This document shows, piece by piece, positions 9,222-18,253 of a DNA stretch of 64,000 nucleotides. The translations under genes were made by a program, and so were the position numbers. This DNA is from Bradyrhizobium iriomotense (GTDB lineage Bacteria > Pseudomonadota > Alphaproteobacteria > Rhizobiales > Xanthobacteraceae), in NCBI RefSeq assembly GCF_018129405.1, contig NZ_JAFCLP010000003.1, positions 186,001 to 250,000 of the forward strand, written 5' to 3'. The notes below the pieces were generated by a model. It did no database searches. It had not been told where the DNA came from and worked only from the letters and a program-made list of their open reading frames with translations. Position 1 is the first letter of the stretch. Each line of letters begins with the position of its first letter.

Positions 9222-10646
9222 ATGTCCCTGGCACAACTTGCAGTACTGGACACCGGATCGAACCGGACGCTGGCTGAACGCCTGATCGACCAGCTCGCCG
9301 ACCGCATCGGCGGCCTCGGCGTCGAGCTCGCCGACATCGCCGGCAACGTCCAGGAAGTCGCGAACCGTGTCGTCAACCAGTCGGAACGGTTCCACCACCT
9401 GCAGAAGACGGCCGAGACGATGGTCTCGGCCAATCACGACATCGCCAACGCATCGCAGGCGGTGCAGACGACGACGTCCGCCGCGGTCGGCGAGATCGCG
9501 CAGTCGCGTAGCGCCGTCGATACCGCCGTCAGCCACATCTCCGAACTGGTCGCCGCTGTGGAACGCATCGAGGCGCGCCTCAGCGCCGTGGGCTCGGCGC
9601 TGGCGCAGGTGGCAAAGGTGTCCGGCTCGATCGAGGCGATCGCGAAGCAGACCAATCTGCTCGCGCTGAACGCAACCATCGAAGCGGCGCGCGCCGGCAA
9701 TGCCGGACGCGGCTTCGCGGTGGTCGCAAGCGAGGTGAAGAACCTCGCGGAAGCCACCCGCCAGGCCACGCATCAGATCTCCGACACCGTGCGCGATCTC
9801 GACGGCCAGATCGAAGGCCTGATCGGCGAAAGCAGCGACGCCTCGCAGCGCGCCAAGACCGCCGGCGAAGGCGCTCAGCAGATCTCCGGCATCATCTCGC
9901 GCGTCCAGCAGGGTTTTGCCTCGGTGGAAGCGGAGATCGACAGCGTCGCGCGCGCGGCGACCTCCAATCTCGGCCATTGCGACACCGTGATCAGCGAGCT
10001 CAACGAGCTTGCCAAGGGCGTCGACCTGTCGTCGCACGACCTCAGAAACGCCGATCAGCGGGTGGCCAAGCTGCTCGACACCTCCGAGGGCCTGATCGCG
10101 CTGATCGCCGACAGCGGCGTCGAGACGTCGGACGCGCCGCTGATCCGTGTCGTCGTCGAGACCGCCAAGCAGATCTCGGCCGAGTTCGAGGCCGCGATCG
10201 AGCGCGGCGAGATCACGCTCGACCAGCTCATGGACGAGAACTACCGCGAGATATCAGGCACCGATCCGAAGCAGTACAACACCGCCTACGTCGAGTTCAC
10301 CGACCGCGTGCTGCCCGCGATCCAGGACCCGATCCAGAAGTGCGATCCCCGCATCGTGTTCTGTGTCGCCTGGGCCAAGGGCGGGTACCTGCCGACCCAC
10401 AATCCGAACTACCGCCTGCCGCAGGGCAAGGACCCGGTCTGGAATAACGCCAACTGCCGCAACCGCCGCCTGTTCACCGATCGCGCGGTGAAGAAGGTCG
10501 CGGCCAACACAAGACCGTTCCTGCTCCAGACCTATCGCCGCGACATGGGCGGCGGGCAGTTCGTGCTGATGAAGGACCTGTCCTCGCCGATCGTGATCCG
10601 CGGCAGGCACTGGGGCGCCTTCCGGATGGGCTTTCGCCAGGGCTGA
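9222..10646 (+). CDS. Soluble methyl-accepting chemotaxis protein, paralog of the upstream receptor without PilZ
   Basis: The 474-aa protein lacks membrane segments. The receptor tip [23 protein letters not shown] and [18 protein letters not shown] (about residues 132-180) are canonical for CheA/CheW interaction. The C-terminal domain (about 310-474) repeats the features of the preceding gene: [38 protein letters not shown] and [13 protein letters not shown]. The PilZ segment is absent, which accounts for most of the length difference. GGAG precedes the ATG by about nine bases. The genes are 117 bp apart on the same strand and likely arose by duplication followed by gain or loss of PilZ. The ligand is unknown. 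No che genes are nearby, so they must act with chemotaxis clusters elsewhere. Confidence 0.92.
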   Translation: MSLAQLAVLDTGSNRTLAERLIDQLADRIGGLGVELADIAGNVQEVANRVVNQSERFHHLQKTAETMVSANHDIANASQAVQTTTSAAVGEIAQSRSAVDTAVSHISELVAAVERIEARLSAVGSALAQVAKVSGSIEAIAKQTNLLALNATIEAARAGNAGRGFAVVASEVKNLAEATRQATHQISDTVRDLDGQIEGLIGESSDASQRAKTAGEGAQQISGIISRVQQGFASVEAEIDSVARAATSNLGHCDTVISELNELAKGVDLSSHDLRNADQRVAKLLDTSEGLIALIADSGVETSDAPLIRVVVETAKQISAEFEAAIERGEITLDQLMDENYREISGTDPKQYNTAYVEFTDRVLPAIQDPIQKCDPRIVFCVAWAKGGYLPTHNPNYRLPQGKDPVWNNANCRNRRLFTDRAVKKVAANTRPFLLQTYRRDMGGGQFVLMKDLSSPIVIRGRHWGAFRMGFRQG

Positions 10647-10824
10647 CGACCGGTGCGACGGTGCTCCGGCATCGCTGAAATAAAAAAGCTCGAAAACAAC
10701 CCCATGCACAGTAGCCGGGGTGTGCGGAATCAATGGCTTATGCCGGCAGGCCGTGGCGCGCTTTGACTCGTCGGGCAAAACAGGGGCATAATGCTATTAT
10801 TCCGAAATAGCCATGCGCTCCCCT

Positions 10825-10995
10825 TCCTTCTCCCCTTGCGGGAGAAGGTGGCGCGAAGCGCCGGATGAGGGGTCTCTATCGGCGGCCAAAGCTGCTTCGG
10901 AATGAGAGAGGATCATACGCGGAGACAGACCCCTCACCCGATTGAGTCTGCATCTACCGGCGTCGCGGCCCTCTCCCACAAGGGGAGAGGGCACA
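10825..10995. repeat. Intergenic palindromic repeat, family F
   Basis: CTTCTCCCCTTGCGGGAGAAGG and GCGAAGCGCCGGATGAGGGG on one side pair imperfectly with CCCTCACCCGATT and CTCTCCCACAAGGGGAGAGGGC on the other. The shared motif 'CTCTCCCC...GGGGAGAG' also occurs at 25 kb. It occupies the gap after the second chemoreceptor gene. Confidence 0.75.
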
Positions 10996-11339
10996 GCAAT
11001 CGGCGTTGCGATCGATGCGTCCCCGCCGTGCTCGCCGTCCCTGACTTTCCCAATCGCACGATTTTCGTCATCGCATGGTTTTGCGCATTCGCACGACCAT
11101 TTGCGGCGATCGAGGGCGCGCGCGAGGGAAATGCGTCAAAACATGACGATTATCATATCAAATAGCCCAAAATCCTCGCAGCGATCGCCGCACAAATTCG
11201 TGAACGTCATGGCCTGAGGCTTCGATCGCGCAAATATGCATTGCCGGAAATTTGGACGCTTCATCGTTTCGCATCGTTATGATTATGGTCGCGCGCAAAT
11301 CGCCGACGCCGCAAGCGCTCGTCGAGCAAGGGGATGCAC
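10996..11339. other. Non-coding gap upstream of the molybdenum hydroxylase operon
   Basis: No convincing ORF is seen. The stretch becomes AT-richer toward 11,140-11,290 and presumably contains the promoter of the downstream oxidoreductase operon. A TTGGAC (11,252-11,257) with a TATGAT-like element about 20 bp further on is only a weak match to a housekeeping promoter. Confidence 0.35.
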
Positions 11340-11804
11340 ATGGCAACAACACTCACCATCAACGGCGAGACGAAATCGTTCGACGCGCCACCTGAAATGC
11401 CCTTGCTGTGGGTGCTGCGCGACATCCTCGGCATGACCGGCACCAAGTTCGGCTGCGGCATCGCGCAGTGCGGCGCCTGCACGGTGCATGTCGACGGCAA
11501 GGCGGTGCGCTCCTGCGTGCTGCCGGTGAGCGCCGTCGCGAACCGCACTGTGACCACCATAGAGCATGTCGGCAGCACGCCTGCGGGCGCGAAGGTGCAG
11601 AAGGCCTGGCTCGAGGCCGAAGTGATCCAGTGCGGTTACTGCCAGTCCGGCCAGATCATGGCGGCTGCCGCGCTGCTGGCGGCAACGCCGAACCCTGACG
11701 ATTCCGACATCGACGCCGCGATGGCCGGCAACATCTGCCGCTGCGGCACCTATGTGCGCATCCGCGAGGCCATCAAGCACGCGGCCAACGGCCGGCAGTC
11801 GTGA
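11340..11804 (+). CDS. (2Fe-2S) subunit of an aldehyde/isoquinoline-type molybdenum hydroxylase
   Basis: The 154-aa protein carries both iron-sulphur signatures of the xanthine oxidase family small subunit. The plant-ferredoxin type cluster uses Cys39, Cys44, Cys47 and Cys59 ([17 protein letters not shown]), and the helical [2Fe-2S] domain uses Cys98, Cys101, Cys133 and Cys135 (QCGYCQSG and GNICRCGTY). It passes electrons from the Mo site to an acceptor. The ATG at 11,340 is preferred over one six bases upstream because AAGGGG lies six bases before it. The next genes encode the catalytic Mo subunit and a cytochrome c, the IorAB/NicAB-like arrangement in which electrons leave via cytochrome rather than FAD. 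Confidence 0.93.
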   Translation: MATTLTINGETKSFDAPPEMPLLWVLRDILGMTGTKFGCGIAQCGACTVHVDGKAVRSCVLPVSAVANRTVTTIEHVGSTPAGAKVQKAWLEAEVIQCGYCQSGQIMAAAALLAATPNPDDSDIDAAMAGNICRCGTYVRIREAIKHAANGRQS

Positions 11805-11812
11805 GGTCCGCC

Positions 11813-13981
11813 ATGAATGCACACAACAATCTCTCCCGCCGTTCGCTGCTGACCGGCGGCCTCGCCACCGGCTTCCTGCTCGCCTTCCATCTGCCGCTGC
11901 GCGCCGCCGTCAACGAGCCGGTGCAGCCGCGCGATACGACCGAGGGCAAGTTCGCGCCGAACGCCTTCATCCGCATCGACGAGACCGGCCGCACCGTGCT
12001 GATGATGCCGCAGGTCGAGATGGGCCAGGGCACCTACACGTCGATCTCTGCCGTGCTCGCCGAGGAGCTGGATGCCGACTGGAGCAAGGTCGAGGTGCAG
12101 CACGCACCGCCGAACGACAAGCTCTACGGCAATCCGACCTTCGGCCTGCAGGTCACCGGCAATTCCAACTCGATCCGTGCCTGGTGGCTGCCGCTGCGCC
12201 AGGCCGGCGCCACCGCGCGCGCGATGCTGGTGCAGGCCGCCGCCAGCCAATGGGGCGTCGAGCCCTCCAGCTGCACGGCCGCCAAGGGCGAAGTCGCGCA
12301 CGAAGCGAGCGGCCGCAAGCTCGCTTACGGCGCGCTGGCGCTCGCAGCGCAGGGGCAGACGCCGCCGAAGGATGTCGCACTGAAAGACCCCAAGGACTTC
12401 GTCATCATCGGCCAGCCCTTGAAGCGGCTCGACACGCCGGACAAGGTCAACGGCAAGGCCGTCTACGGCATCGACGCGATCCTGCCGGGCATGAAGTTCG
12501 CCACCGTCGCCGCCTGCCCGGTATTCGGCGGCAAGGTCGGCAAGGTCGATGACAGTGCCGCGATAAAACTCCCCGGCGTGCGCAAGGTCGTGGTGCTCGA
12601 CGACATGGTCGCCGTGATCGGCGATCACATGTGGGCGGCGAAGCAGGGCCTCGAAGCGCTCAAGATCGAGTGGAACGAGGGACCCAACGCTGAGATCACC
12701 ACCAAGGACATCTGGGACGATCTGCGCAAGGCCAGCCAGAAGGATGGAGCGGTCGCCAAGTCCGACGGCGACATCGCCAAGGCGCTGGCGAGCGGCGACA
12801 GGTTCGAGGCGGCTTACGAGCTGCCGTTCCTGGCGCACGCCTCGATGGAGCCGATCAACGCCACCGTCCACGTCAGGCCGGATGCCTGCGAGATCTGGAC
12901 CGGCACGCAGATCATGACGCGGGTGCAGTCGGAGGCGGCGAAAGCCGCGGGCCTGCCGGTCGACAAGGTGATCGTCAACAACCACCTGCTCGGCGGCGGT
13001 TTCGGCCGCAAGCTCGAGCCCGACATGGTGATCGCGGCGGTGAAGATCGCAAGGCAGGTCGACTACCCCGTGAAGGTGGTGTGGACCCGCGAGGAGGACA
13101 TCCAGCACGACGTCTACCGTCCGGTCTATCGCGACCAGATCACCGCGTCGCTGGTCGACGGCAAGGTTGCGGGCTGGAAGTACAAGGTCGCCGGCTCCGC
13201 CGTGCTCGCACGCTGGCTGCCGCCGGCGTTCCAGAAGGGCATCGACATCGACGCAATCGATGCCGCGGTGGATGCGCCCTACGACTTCGCCAACTTCCAC
13301 GTCGAATATGTCCGCGCCGAGCCGCTGTCGGTGCCGACCGGCTTCTGGCGCGGCGTCGGTCCGAACAACAACGTGTTCGCGGTCGAATGCGCGATGGATG
13401 AACTCGCGCGCAAGGCGGGCAAGGACCCGATCGAGTTCCGCAAGTCCATGCTGACGAAGAATCCGCGCATGCTCGCGGTGCTGAGCCAAGTCGCGGAGAA
13501 ATCCGGCTGGGGCCAGAAGCTGCCGCCGCGCGTCGGCCGCGGCGTCTGCGTGCAGCCGTCCTTCGCAAGCTTCATCGCGACCGTGGTCGAGGCCGAGATC
13601 GACGACATCGGCGAGATCACCCTTCGCCGCGTCACATCGGTGGTCGACACCGGCATCGCGGTGAACCCCGACACGGTGAAGGCGCAGATCGAGGGCGGAC
13701 TGATCTTCGGCCTCACCGCCGCGCTCTATGGCGAGATCACCATCGACAAGGGCCGCGTGCAGCAGTCGAACTTCCACGACTACCGCATGATGCGCATCAA
13801 CGAGACGCCGAAGATCGAGGTGATCGTCGTAAAAAGTGGCGAGGCGCCCGGCGGCATCGGCGAGGCCGGCGTCAATGCCGGACCGCCGGCGCTGCGCAAC
13901 GCGATCTACGCGGCAACGGGCGTAGCGCTGCGGCGCCTGCCGATCGATCGAAAACTGCTGGCTGCGGGGAAAAAGGCATGA
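11813..13981 (+). CDS. Molybdopterin-binding catalytic subunit of xanthine dehydrogenase family (IorB-like), Tat exported
   Basis: The 722-aa protein starts with a twin-arginine signal, NNLSRRSLLTGGLATGFLL, so the enzyme is assembled in the cytoplasm and exported folded. It contains the repeated aldehyde oxidase/xanthine dehydrogenase Mo-binding features: MPQVEMGQGTYTSISAVLAE, VTGNSNSIR, NHLLGGGFGRKLEPD, GFWRGVGPNNNVFAVE and GGIGEAGVNAGPPALRNAI, where the last includes the expected catalytic Glu context. The 2Fe-2S subunit just upstream has no signal and would hitchhike. An ATG at 11,813 with GTGAGG upstream was chosen over a GTG at 11,801. The substrate (aldehyde, isoquinoline, nicotinate or another N-heterocycle) cannot be decided from sequence. 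Confidence 0.92.
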   Translation: MNAHNNLSRRSLLTGGLATGFLLAFHLPLRAAVNEPVQPRDTTEGKFAPNAFIRIDETGRTVLMMPQVEMGQGTYTSISAVLAEELDADWSKVEVQHAPPNDKLYGNPTFGLQVTGNSNSIRAWWLPLRQAGATARAMLVQAAASQWGVEPSSCTAAKGEVAHEASGRKLAYGALALAAQGQTPPKDVALKDPKDFVIIGQPLKRLDTPDKVNGKAVYGIDAILPGMKFATVAACPVFGGKVGKVDDSAAIKLPGVRKVVVLDDMVAVIGDHMWAAKQGLEALKIEWNEGPNAEITTKDIWDDLRKASQKDGAVAKSDGDIAKALASGDRFEAAYELPFLAHASMEPINATVHVRPDACEIWTGTQIMTRVQSEAAKAAGLPVDKVIVNNHLLGGGFGRKLEPDMVIAAVKIARQVDYPVKVVWTREEDIQHDVYRPVYRDQITASLVDGKVAGWKYKVAGSAVLARWLPPAFQKGIDIDAIDAAVDAPYDFANFHVEYVRAEPLSVPTGFWRGVGPNNNVFAVECAMDELARKAGKDPIEFRKSMLTKNPRMLAVLSQVAEKSGWGQKLPPRVGRGVCVQPSFASFIATVVEAEIDDIGEITLRRVTSVVDTGIAVNPDTVKAQIEGGLIFGLTAALYGEITIDKGRVQQSNFHDYRMMRINETPKIEVIVVKSGEAPGGIGEAGVNAGPPALRNAIYAATGVALRRLPIDRKLLAAGKKA

Positions 13982-15321
13982 GCGGCAAGATGCGTATCCT
14001 CACTGGCATCGTCGTGATCGTCATCGTCGCGGTGGCGCTCGGAGTCTGGATCATCCGCGGGCCCGGCCCGCTCGACTTCGCCGGCGGCACCAAGGTGGCA
14101 CTGGCGGATTACCGCGCCGGCAAGCCCACGGGCGTGCCGGCCAAGCTGGAGAAAGCGAGCCTCATTGAACGCGGCGAATATCTCGCCAAGTCCGCCGACT
14201 GCATGGTCTGCCACACCAAGCCGGGCGAGAAGGACTATTCCGGCGGTCTCGCCTTCAAGCTGCCGTTCGGCACGCTCTATTCGACCAACATCACGCCGGA
14301 CAAGGACACCGGCATCGGCAATTACAGCGACCAGGACTTTTTGAACGCGGTCCAGCACGGCAAGCGCCGTGACGGCGCGCGGCTCTATCCGGCGATGCCC
14401 TACACGTCCTACACCCTCATGACGGACGAGGACGTGCTGGCGGTGAAGGCCTATCTGTTCAGCCTGCCGGCGGTGCGCGCCAAGGCGCCGGACAATACGC
14501 TGTCGTTCCCGTTCAACCAGCGCTGGGCGATGATCGTCTGGTCGGCCGTGTTCAATCCGGACACGCGCTTCACGCCAGACACATCGAAGAGCCCGGAGTG
14601 GAATCGTGGTGCGTATCTCGCCGAGGCACTGGCGCATTGCGGCGAGTGCCACACGCCGCGCAATCTCGGCTTCGCGCTGGATAATCGCAAGAAGTTTGCC
14701 GGCGCCATCACCGCGGGCTGGCGCGCCTTCAACATTTCTTCCGACAAGGCGACCGGTCTCGGCAACTGGAGCGATGCGGATCTGATCTCGTATCTGTCGC
14801 TCGGCCACGCGCCGGGCCACGGCTCGGCCTCGGGTCCGATGGGTGAAGCGGTCGACCACAGCTTCAGTCAGTTCGCGCCCGAAGACATCAGCAGCATCGT
14901 TGCCTACTTGCGCAGCGTGCCGCCGCAGCCCTCATCCGACCTGCCGGCCACCACGGCGCCTGTCGCCCCCGCCTCGCACCGCGACGGCGTCACGGCAGAC
15001 GCGCGCGGCAAGAAGATGTTCGCCAGCGCCTGCGCCAGCTGCCATGGCTGGAGCGGCGAGAGCCCGGTCTCGCCGATGGCAACCCTCACCGGCACCTGGG
15101 CCGTCAACGACCCCGCCGCCACCAACGTCGCGCAGATCGTGATCTCGGGCACCAGGCGCCACACACCCGACAGTGCGCTGTCGATGCCGGCGTTCGGCAA
15201 TGCCTACACGGATGACGAGATCGCGGCGGTCGCGAATTACGTCACGGCGCGGTTTGGTGCGAAGGGCTCGAAGCTAACGGCGAAAGACGTGGCGGAGCTA
15301 CGGGAGCAGACGGCGGAGTAA
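13978..15321 (+). CDS. Membrane-anchored three-haem cytochrome c, electron acceptor of the molybdenum hydroxylase
   Basis: The 447-aa protein has an N-terminal hydrophobic anchor (about residues 7-26) and three CxxCH haem c motifs: CMVCH (Cys75), CGECH (Cys221) and CASCH (Cys352). This three-domain layout is that of alcohol/gluconate/aldehyde dehydrogenase cytochrome subunits and of NicB-type proteins. It would sit on the periplasmic face and pass electrons from the Mo hydroxylase to the respiratory chain. The start overlaps the upstream stop by four bases (ATGA), indicating coupled translation in one operon with both Mo-enzyme subunits. Confidence 0.92.
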   Translation: MSGKMRILTGIVVIVIVAVALGVWIIRGPGPLDFAGGTKVALADYRAGKPTGVPAKLEKASLIERGEYLAKSADCMVCHTKPGEKDYSGGLAFKLPFGTLYSTNITPDKDTGIGNYSDQDFLNAVQHGKRRDGARLYPAMPYTSYTLMTDEDVLAVKAYLFSLPAVRAKAPDNTLSFPFNQRWAMIVWSAVFNPDTRFTPDTSKSPEWNRGAYLAEALAHCGECHTPRNLGFALDNRKKFAGAITAGWRAFNISSDKATGLGNWSDADLISYLSLGHAPGHGSASGPMGEAVDHSFSQFAPEDISSIVAYLRSVPPQPSSDLPATTAPVAPASHRDGVTADARGKKMFASACASCHGWSGESPVSPMATLTGTWAVNDPAATNVAQIVISGTRRHTPDSALSMPAFGNAYTDDEIAAVANYVTARFGAKGSKLTAKDVAELREQTAE

Positions 15322-15363
15322 TCGCACGGCGAGATTGGCGCGTGACCGCGCGTCAATCTCCGC

Positions 15364-15495
15364 CGTCGTCCCGGACAAGCGCAGCGCAGATCCGGGACCC
15401 ATACGCCGCAGCAATCGTTTTGCGAAGACTCGGAGTGGCCAGCTTCGTGCAGCAACGACGCCCTGGGGTGGGTCCCGGCCTTCGCGGGGATGACA
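15364..15495. repeat. Intergenic palindromic repeat, family A/C mosaic
   Basis: It opens GTCGTCCCGGACAAGCGCAG and CAGATCCGGGACCCATA (family A) but closes CCCGGCCTTCGCGGGGATGAC, closer to family C. It separates the convergent cytochrome gene and a minus-strand secreted protein gene. Confidence 0.7.
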
Positions 15496-15516
15496 CCGAG
15501 AGTGTAGCGCCGCCAG

Positions 15517-16209
15517 CTAGCTCAACCGAAACCTCGGCATCGTCGGCTCAAGCCAGAGCGGCAACATCGTCCGTTCGAACGTCGGAGGCTTGAATCCCTT
15601 GTACTCCCGCATGATCATCGCCCTGACGGCGGCGAGATCCGGCTTGCCGTCAGGCAAAGGCTCGGGATTTTTGTCCGACCGAATGAAGTCGGGCGCCGTG
15701 CCCGGCAGTTTGTACAGATTGAAATCGCTTCGGCGCGTGGCGAAGTCGGCTTGCAGATAACCCTCCGCCATCATCACACTGGCCGGCGCAAGGTAGAATC
15801 CGTCTTCGCGATAGGGACCAAGAACCGAAAAGGTCCTGGAGCCCCGGGCAACGCCGACAAGCTCGTGACTGAGGCGGACCAGTTCGACATCCTTGCCGCC
15901 GGCCCTGATGTGCACCCGGCGCAGGGGAAGCTCCGCGGCGTCCTGCGTGACGACACTGACGAGCACGACCACATGCTTTGCGGTCGCGGCATATTCCTCC
16001 GGACTCATCGGCCAGGCGAAATCGATCGCCGAGCCTCGCGCCGCATTTGGCACCAATCGCGCCGTCTCGATGGCGGATTTCTCCAACCGCCTTGCGATAT
16101 CGGCAGGAGACACGGCCCCGCGGGTCGCCGGCCGTGGCTTGCTCATGATCTGCGCGAACGCACCATGCGAGAGCAGCAGTAACAGTAGGATCGCGACGAG
16201 CCTTGGCAC
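15517..16209 (-). CDS. Secreted protein of unknown function
   Basis: The 230-aa protein starts MPRLVAILLLLLLSHGAFAQ, a clear Sec signal peptide with an AFA-Q cleavage site, so it is periplasmic or secreted. No known domain is recognised. The mature part has DFAWPMSPEEYAATAKHVVVLVSVV, LSHELVGVARGSRTFSVLGPYREDGFYLAPASVMM and a Trp/Pro-rich end. It is transcribed toward the cytochrome gene and is separated from the next upstream gene by a family E repeat. No partner is suggested by context. Confidence 0.7.
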   Translation of the reverse strand: MPRLVAILLLLLLSHGAFAQIMSKPRPATRGAVSPADIARRLEKSAIETARLVPNAARGSAIDFAWPMSPEEYAATAKHVVVLVSVVTQDAAELPLRRVHIRAGGKDVELVRLSHELVGVARGSRTFSVLGPYREDGFYLAPASVMMAEGYLQADFATRRSDFNLYKLPGTAPDFIRSDKNPEPLPDGKPDLAAVRAMIMREYKGFKPPTFERTMLPLWLEPTMPRFRLS

Positions 16210-16285
16210 GACAAACTCCCGAGCAGATTCAGGGATGCATCCCAGTATCGTAGGGTGGTGACGCGCTAGTTAACTTAACCAGTAC

Positions 16286-16379
16286 CGTAGGGTGGGCAAA
16301 GCGAAGCGTGCCCACGCACTTTTGCGAACATGGAAAGAGATCGTGGGCACGGCGCAAGCGCGCCTTTGCCCACCCTACG
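16286..16379. repeat. Intergenic palindromic repeat, family E
   Basis: CGTAGGGTGGGCAAAGCGAA at the left is matched in inverted orientation by GCCTTTGCCCACCCTACG at the right, giving arms of about 18 bp with an inner GCGTGCCCACGC/GTGGGCACGGCGC region. A close copy lies at 48.4 kb. Confidence 0.85.
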
Positions 16380-16404
16380 ATTTCTGAGCGTGCAGCTTCG
16401 TTCG

Positions 16405-17229
16405 CTAGCTCAACCAGAATTTCGGCGTCGCGGGCTCCAGTCTTCCGCCCACACGCACCGGCGCGATCTTCAGCGCAAGCCCTGTCGCGTCATCCGTTTC
16501 CACCGCAACGCCGCTGAGCGTCGCGACGCCCGCGGCCGGCTCGAAGCGGCCTGACGGAATCCCTGATGTGAACCGGCGCAGCGGTTCTTCCTTCTGCATG
16601 CCGATGATGGAGTCGTAGTCGCCGGTCATGCCGGCATCGGTCATGTAGGCGGTGCCGCCCGAGAGGATCTGGTGGTCGGCGGTCGGCACGTGCGTGTGCG
16701 TGCCGACGACGAGGCTGGCGCGGCCGTCGCAGAAGAAGCCGATGCCCTGCTTTTCGCTGCTCGCTTCGCAATGGAAATCGACGACGATCGCGTCCGCGGC
16801 AACGCCGAGCGGACACGCGCCGAGCTCGCGCTCGAGCGCGGCAAAGGGATCGTCGAACGGGGTCATGAAGACGCGGCCCAGCGCGTTGACGACGAGCGCG
16901 TGCTTGCCGTTCTTGGTCTCGACCAAAGCGGCGCCGCGGCCGGGCGTGCCGCGCGGATAGTTTGCGGGGCGCACCAGGCGGTCGGCGCGCTCGATGAACA
17001 CCAGGGCTTCACGCTGGTCCCACGAGTGGTTGCCGAGCGTCACCGCATCGGCGCCGGCCTCGATGAACTCCCGGTAGATCGCTTCCGTGATGCCGAAGCC
17101 GCCGGCCGAATTCTCGCCGTTGACCACGACGAAATCGAGCGACCAGTCCTTGACCATGCCGGGAAGATATTCGGCGACGGCCTCGCGCCCGCTACGGCCG
17201 ACGACATCACCCACGAAGAGAATGCGCAA
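16405..17229 (-). CDS. YmdB-like (TIGR00282) metallophosphoesterase
   Basis: The 274-aa protein begins MRILFVGDVVGRSGREAVAEYL and shows VVNGENSAGGFGIT, TLGNHSWDQ, VVDFHCEASSEK and VVGTHTHVPTAD, the metal-binding motifs of the YmdB family. Bacillus YmdB hydrolyses 2',3'-cyclic nucleotides and affects biofilm and motility; the function in alphaproteobacteria is not established. The gene start overlaps the end of fau by 23 bp on the same strand, so it is probably cotranscribed with fau downstream of the 6S RNA. The call TAYMTDAGMTGDYDSIIG also fits the family. Confidence 0.93.
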   Translation of the reverse strand: MRILFVGDVVGRSGREAVAEYLPGMVKDWSLDFVVVNGENSAGGFGITEAIYREFIEAGADAVTLGNHSWDQREALVFIERADRLVRPANYPRGTPGRGAALVETKNGKHALVVNALGRVFMTPFDDPFAALERELGACPLGVAADAIVVDFHCEASSEKQGIGFFCDGRASLVVGTHTHVPTADHQILSGGTAYMTDAGMTGDYDSIIGMQKEEPLRRFTSGIPSGRFEPAAGVATLSGVAVETDDATGLALKIAPVRVGGRLEPATPKFWLS

Positions 17230-17803
17230 CTTCAGAACTCCGGAAATCGAACACGTCCGATTCCGTTAGCACATAATCCAGCGCCACGTCGTGGGATAGT
17301 GCCGGAACCGCCTCGATCTCCTGCGCTGCAAAAGCAAGCCCGATGCCGACGATGTGCTTGGTTTTGCGCAAATGCGCGAAGGTGAAATCGTAATGGCCCG
17401 CGCCATAGCCGATGCGATGGCCGAGGCGGTCGAAGGCGGCGAGCGGCGTCAGCATGATGTCGGGGATGACCTCGGCCGCGGCAGGCGACGGCTCGGGAAT
17501 GCCGAGCGGGCCGAGCATCAGGCGGTCGTTCGGATGGAAGATGCGGAAGATCAGCGATTGTCCGCGCGCGGTGACGCAGGGCAGCGCCAGCCTGGCGCCC
17601 TGCTCCGCGAGCTTCGTCAACAGCGGCATCGGATCGATCTCGCTGCGGATCGGCGAATAGCCGGAGACGATGCTGCCCGGCAGCAGCTCGAACGGCAGCC
17701 CGCGCTTGGCGAGCTTTGCGGCCGCTGCCGTGCGCTTCTTCTCGCTCAGCGCATCGCGCTTGGCGAGGGCTTTGGCACGGAGCTCGGCTTTCGAATTTGA
17801 CAT
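17207..17803 (-). CDS. fau: 5-formyltetrahydrofolate cyclo-ligase
   Basis: The 198-aa protein has the 5-FCL features: basic N-terminal helix (MSNSKAELRAKALAKRDAL), SGYSPIRSEIDPMPLL, LGPLGIPEP, and the ATP-binding GHRIGYGAGHYDFTFA. It converts 5-formyl-THF to 5,10-methenyl-THF using ATP. In many proteobacteria fau (ygfA) lies directly downstream of the 6S RNA gene and is cotranscribed with it. Here a 140-bp family C palindromic repeat is inserted between the 6S RNA region and the fau start, which could separate the two transcripts. Confidence 0.95.
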   Translation of the reverse strand: MSNSKAELRAKALAKRDALSEKKRTAAAAKLAKRGLPFELLPGSIVSGYSPIRSEIDPMPLLTKLAEQGARLALPCVTARGQSLIFRIFHPNDRLMLGPLGIPEPSPAAAEVIPDIMLTPLAAFDRLGHRIGYGAGHYDFTFAHLRKTKHIVGIGLAFAAQEIEAVPALSHDVALDYVLTESDVFDFRSSEVAHSLRG

Positions 17804-17820
17804 GCGCTTTGGTCCCCCAC

Positions 17821-17961
17821 GTCATCACCCGCCTTGTGCGCCCTTGCGCACTGGAGCGGGTGATCCAGTATTCCAGAGACGCCAATGCTAGAACCTCGAC
17901 GCCGCGGCGTACTGGATGCCCCGGTCCTCCGTGCGCAATTGCGCACTCGGCGGGGCATGAC
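17821..17961. repeat. Intergenic palindromic repeat, family C
   Basis: It starts GTCATCACCCGCCTTGTGCG and ends TCGGCGGGGCATGAC, with GTGATCCAGTATTCCAGAGAC and GCGTACTGGATGCC as inner inverted parts. It lies between the 6S RNA and fau. Confidence 0.8.
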
Positions 17962-17994
17962 ACCGAACCTTGAGCTGAACCGCAAGCGTGTCGG

Positions 17995-18157
17995 GGACGC
18001 AATCTCGACAGGCACGAACCAGAAGAAAACAGTGCGAAGCCGCGTACGCCGTTGAAGCACTCGATCCCGGAGTTCCCTACGAAAGTAGGTGGGCACCATA
18101 TGTCCGGGCCCACGGGCCCGGCCAGGGACAGTTCCCTAAAGGATCGATAAGGCCCCG
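17995..18157 (-). ncRNA. ssrS: 6S RNA (ends approximate)
   Basis: The call rests on location and structure. The position between zapA and fau on their strand is the conserved alphaproteobacterial 6S locus. On the minus strand an RNA of about 160 nt can fold as a long interrupted hairpin: 5' CGGGG pairs with 3' CCCCG, TCGA with TCGA, and AGG-GAAC with GTTC-CCT-type partners near the 3' side. Above these lie a bubble and apical helices such as CCGGGCCC/GGGCCCGG and CCTAC/GTAGG. A TATATC element lies about 6-10 bp upstream of the proposed start. 6S RNA mimics an open promoter and sequesters housekeeping RNA polymerase. The exact ends are inferred, not seen. Confidence 0.75.
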
Positions 18158-18253
18158 GGGATATATGGCTCCTGACGCACGTCGCAGCCTCGCCCGCGCA
18201 ATGTAACAACGATACTGACGAATCGCCAGCCCGACCGGCAGGCCGGTGCAAAA

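Noticed and set aside
10902-11217. Short plus-strand ORFs of 87-91 codons before the molybdenum hydroxylase operon
   Set aside because: Their N-terminal halves are translated palindromic repeat sequence (family F), and the remainder has no recognisable protein pattern.
11750-13777. A 675-codon open frame antisense to the molybdopterin subunit gene
   Set aside because: Low-complexity His/Arg/Asp-rich product without any domain; the plus strand encodes a full Mo hydroxylase.
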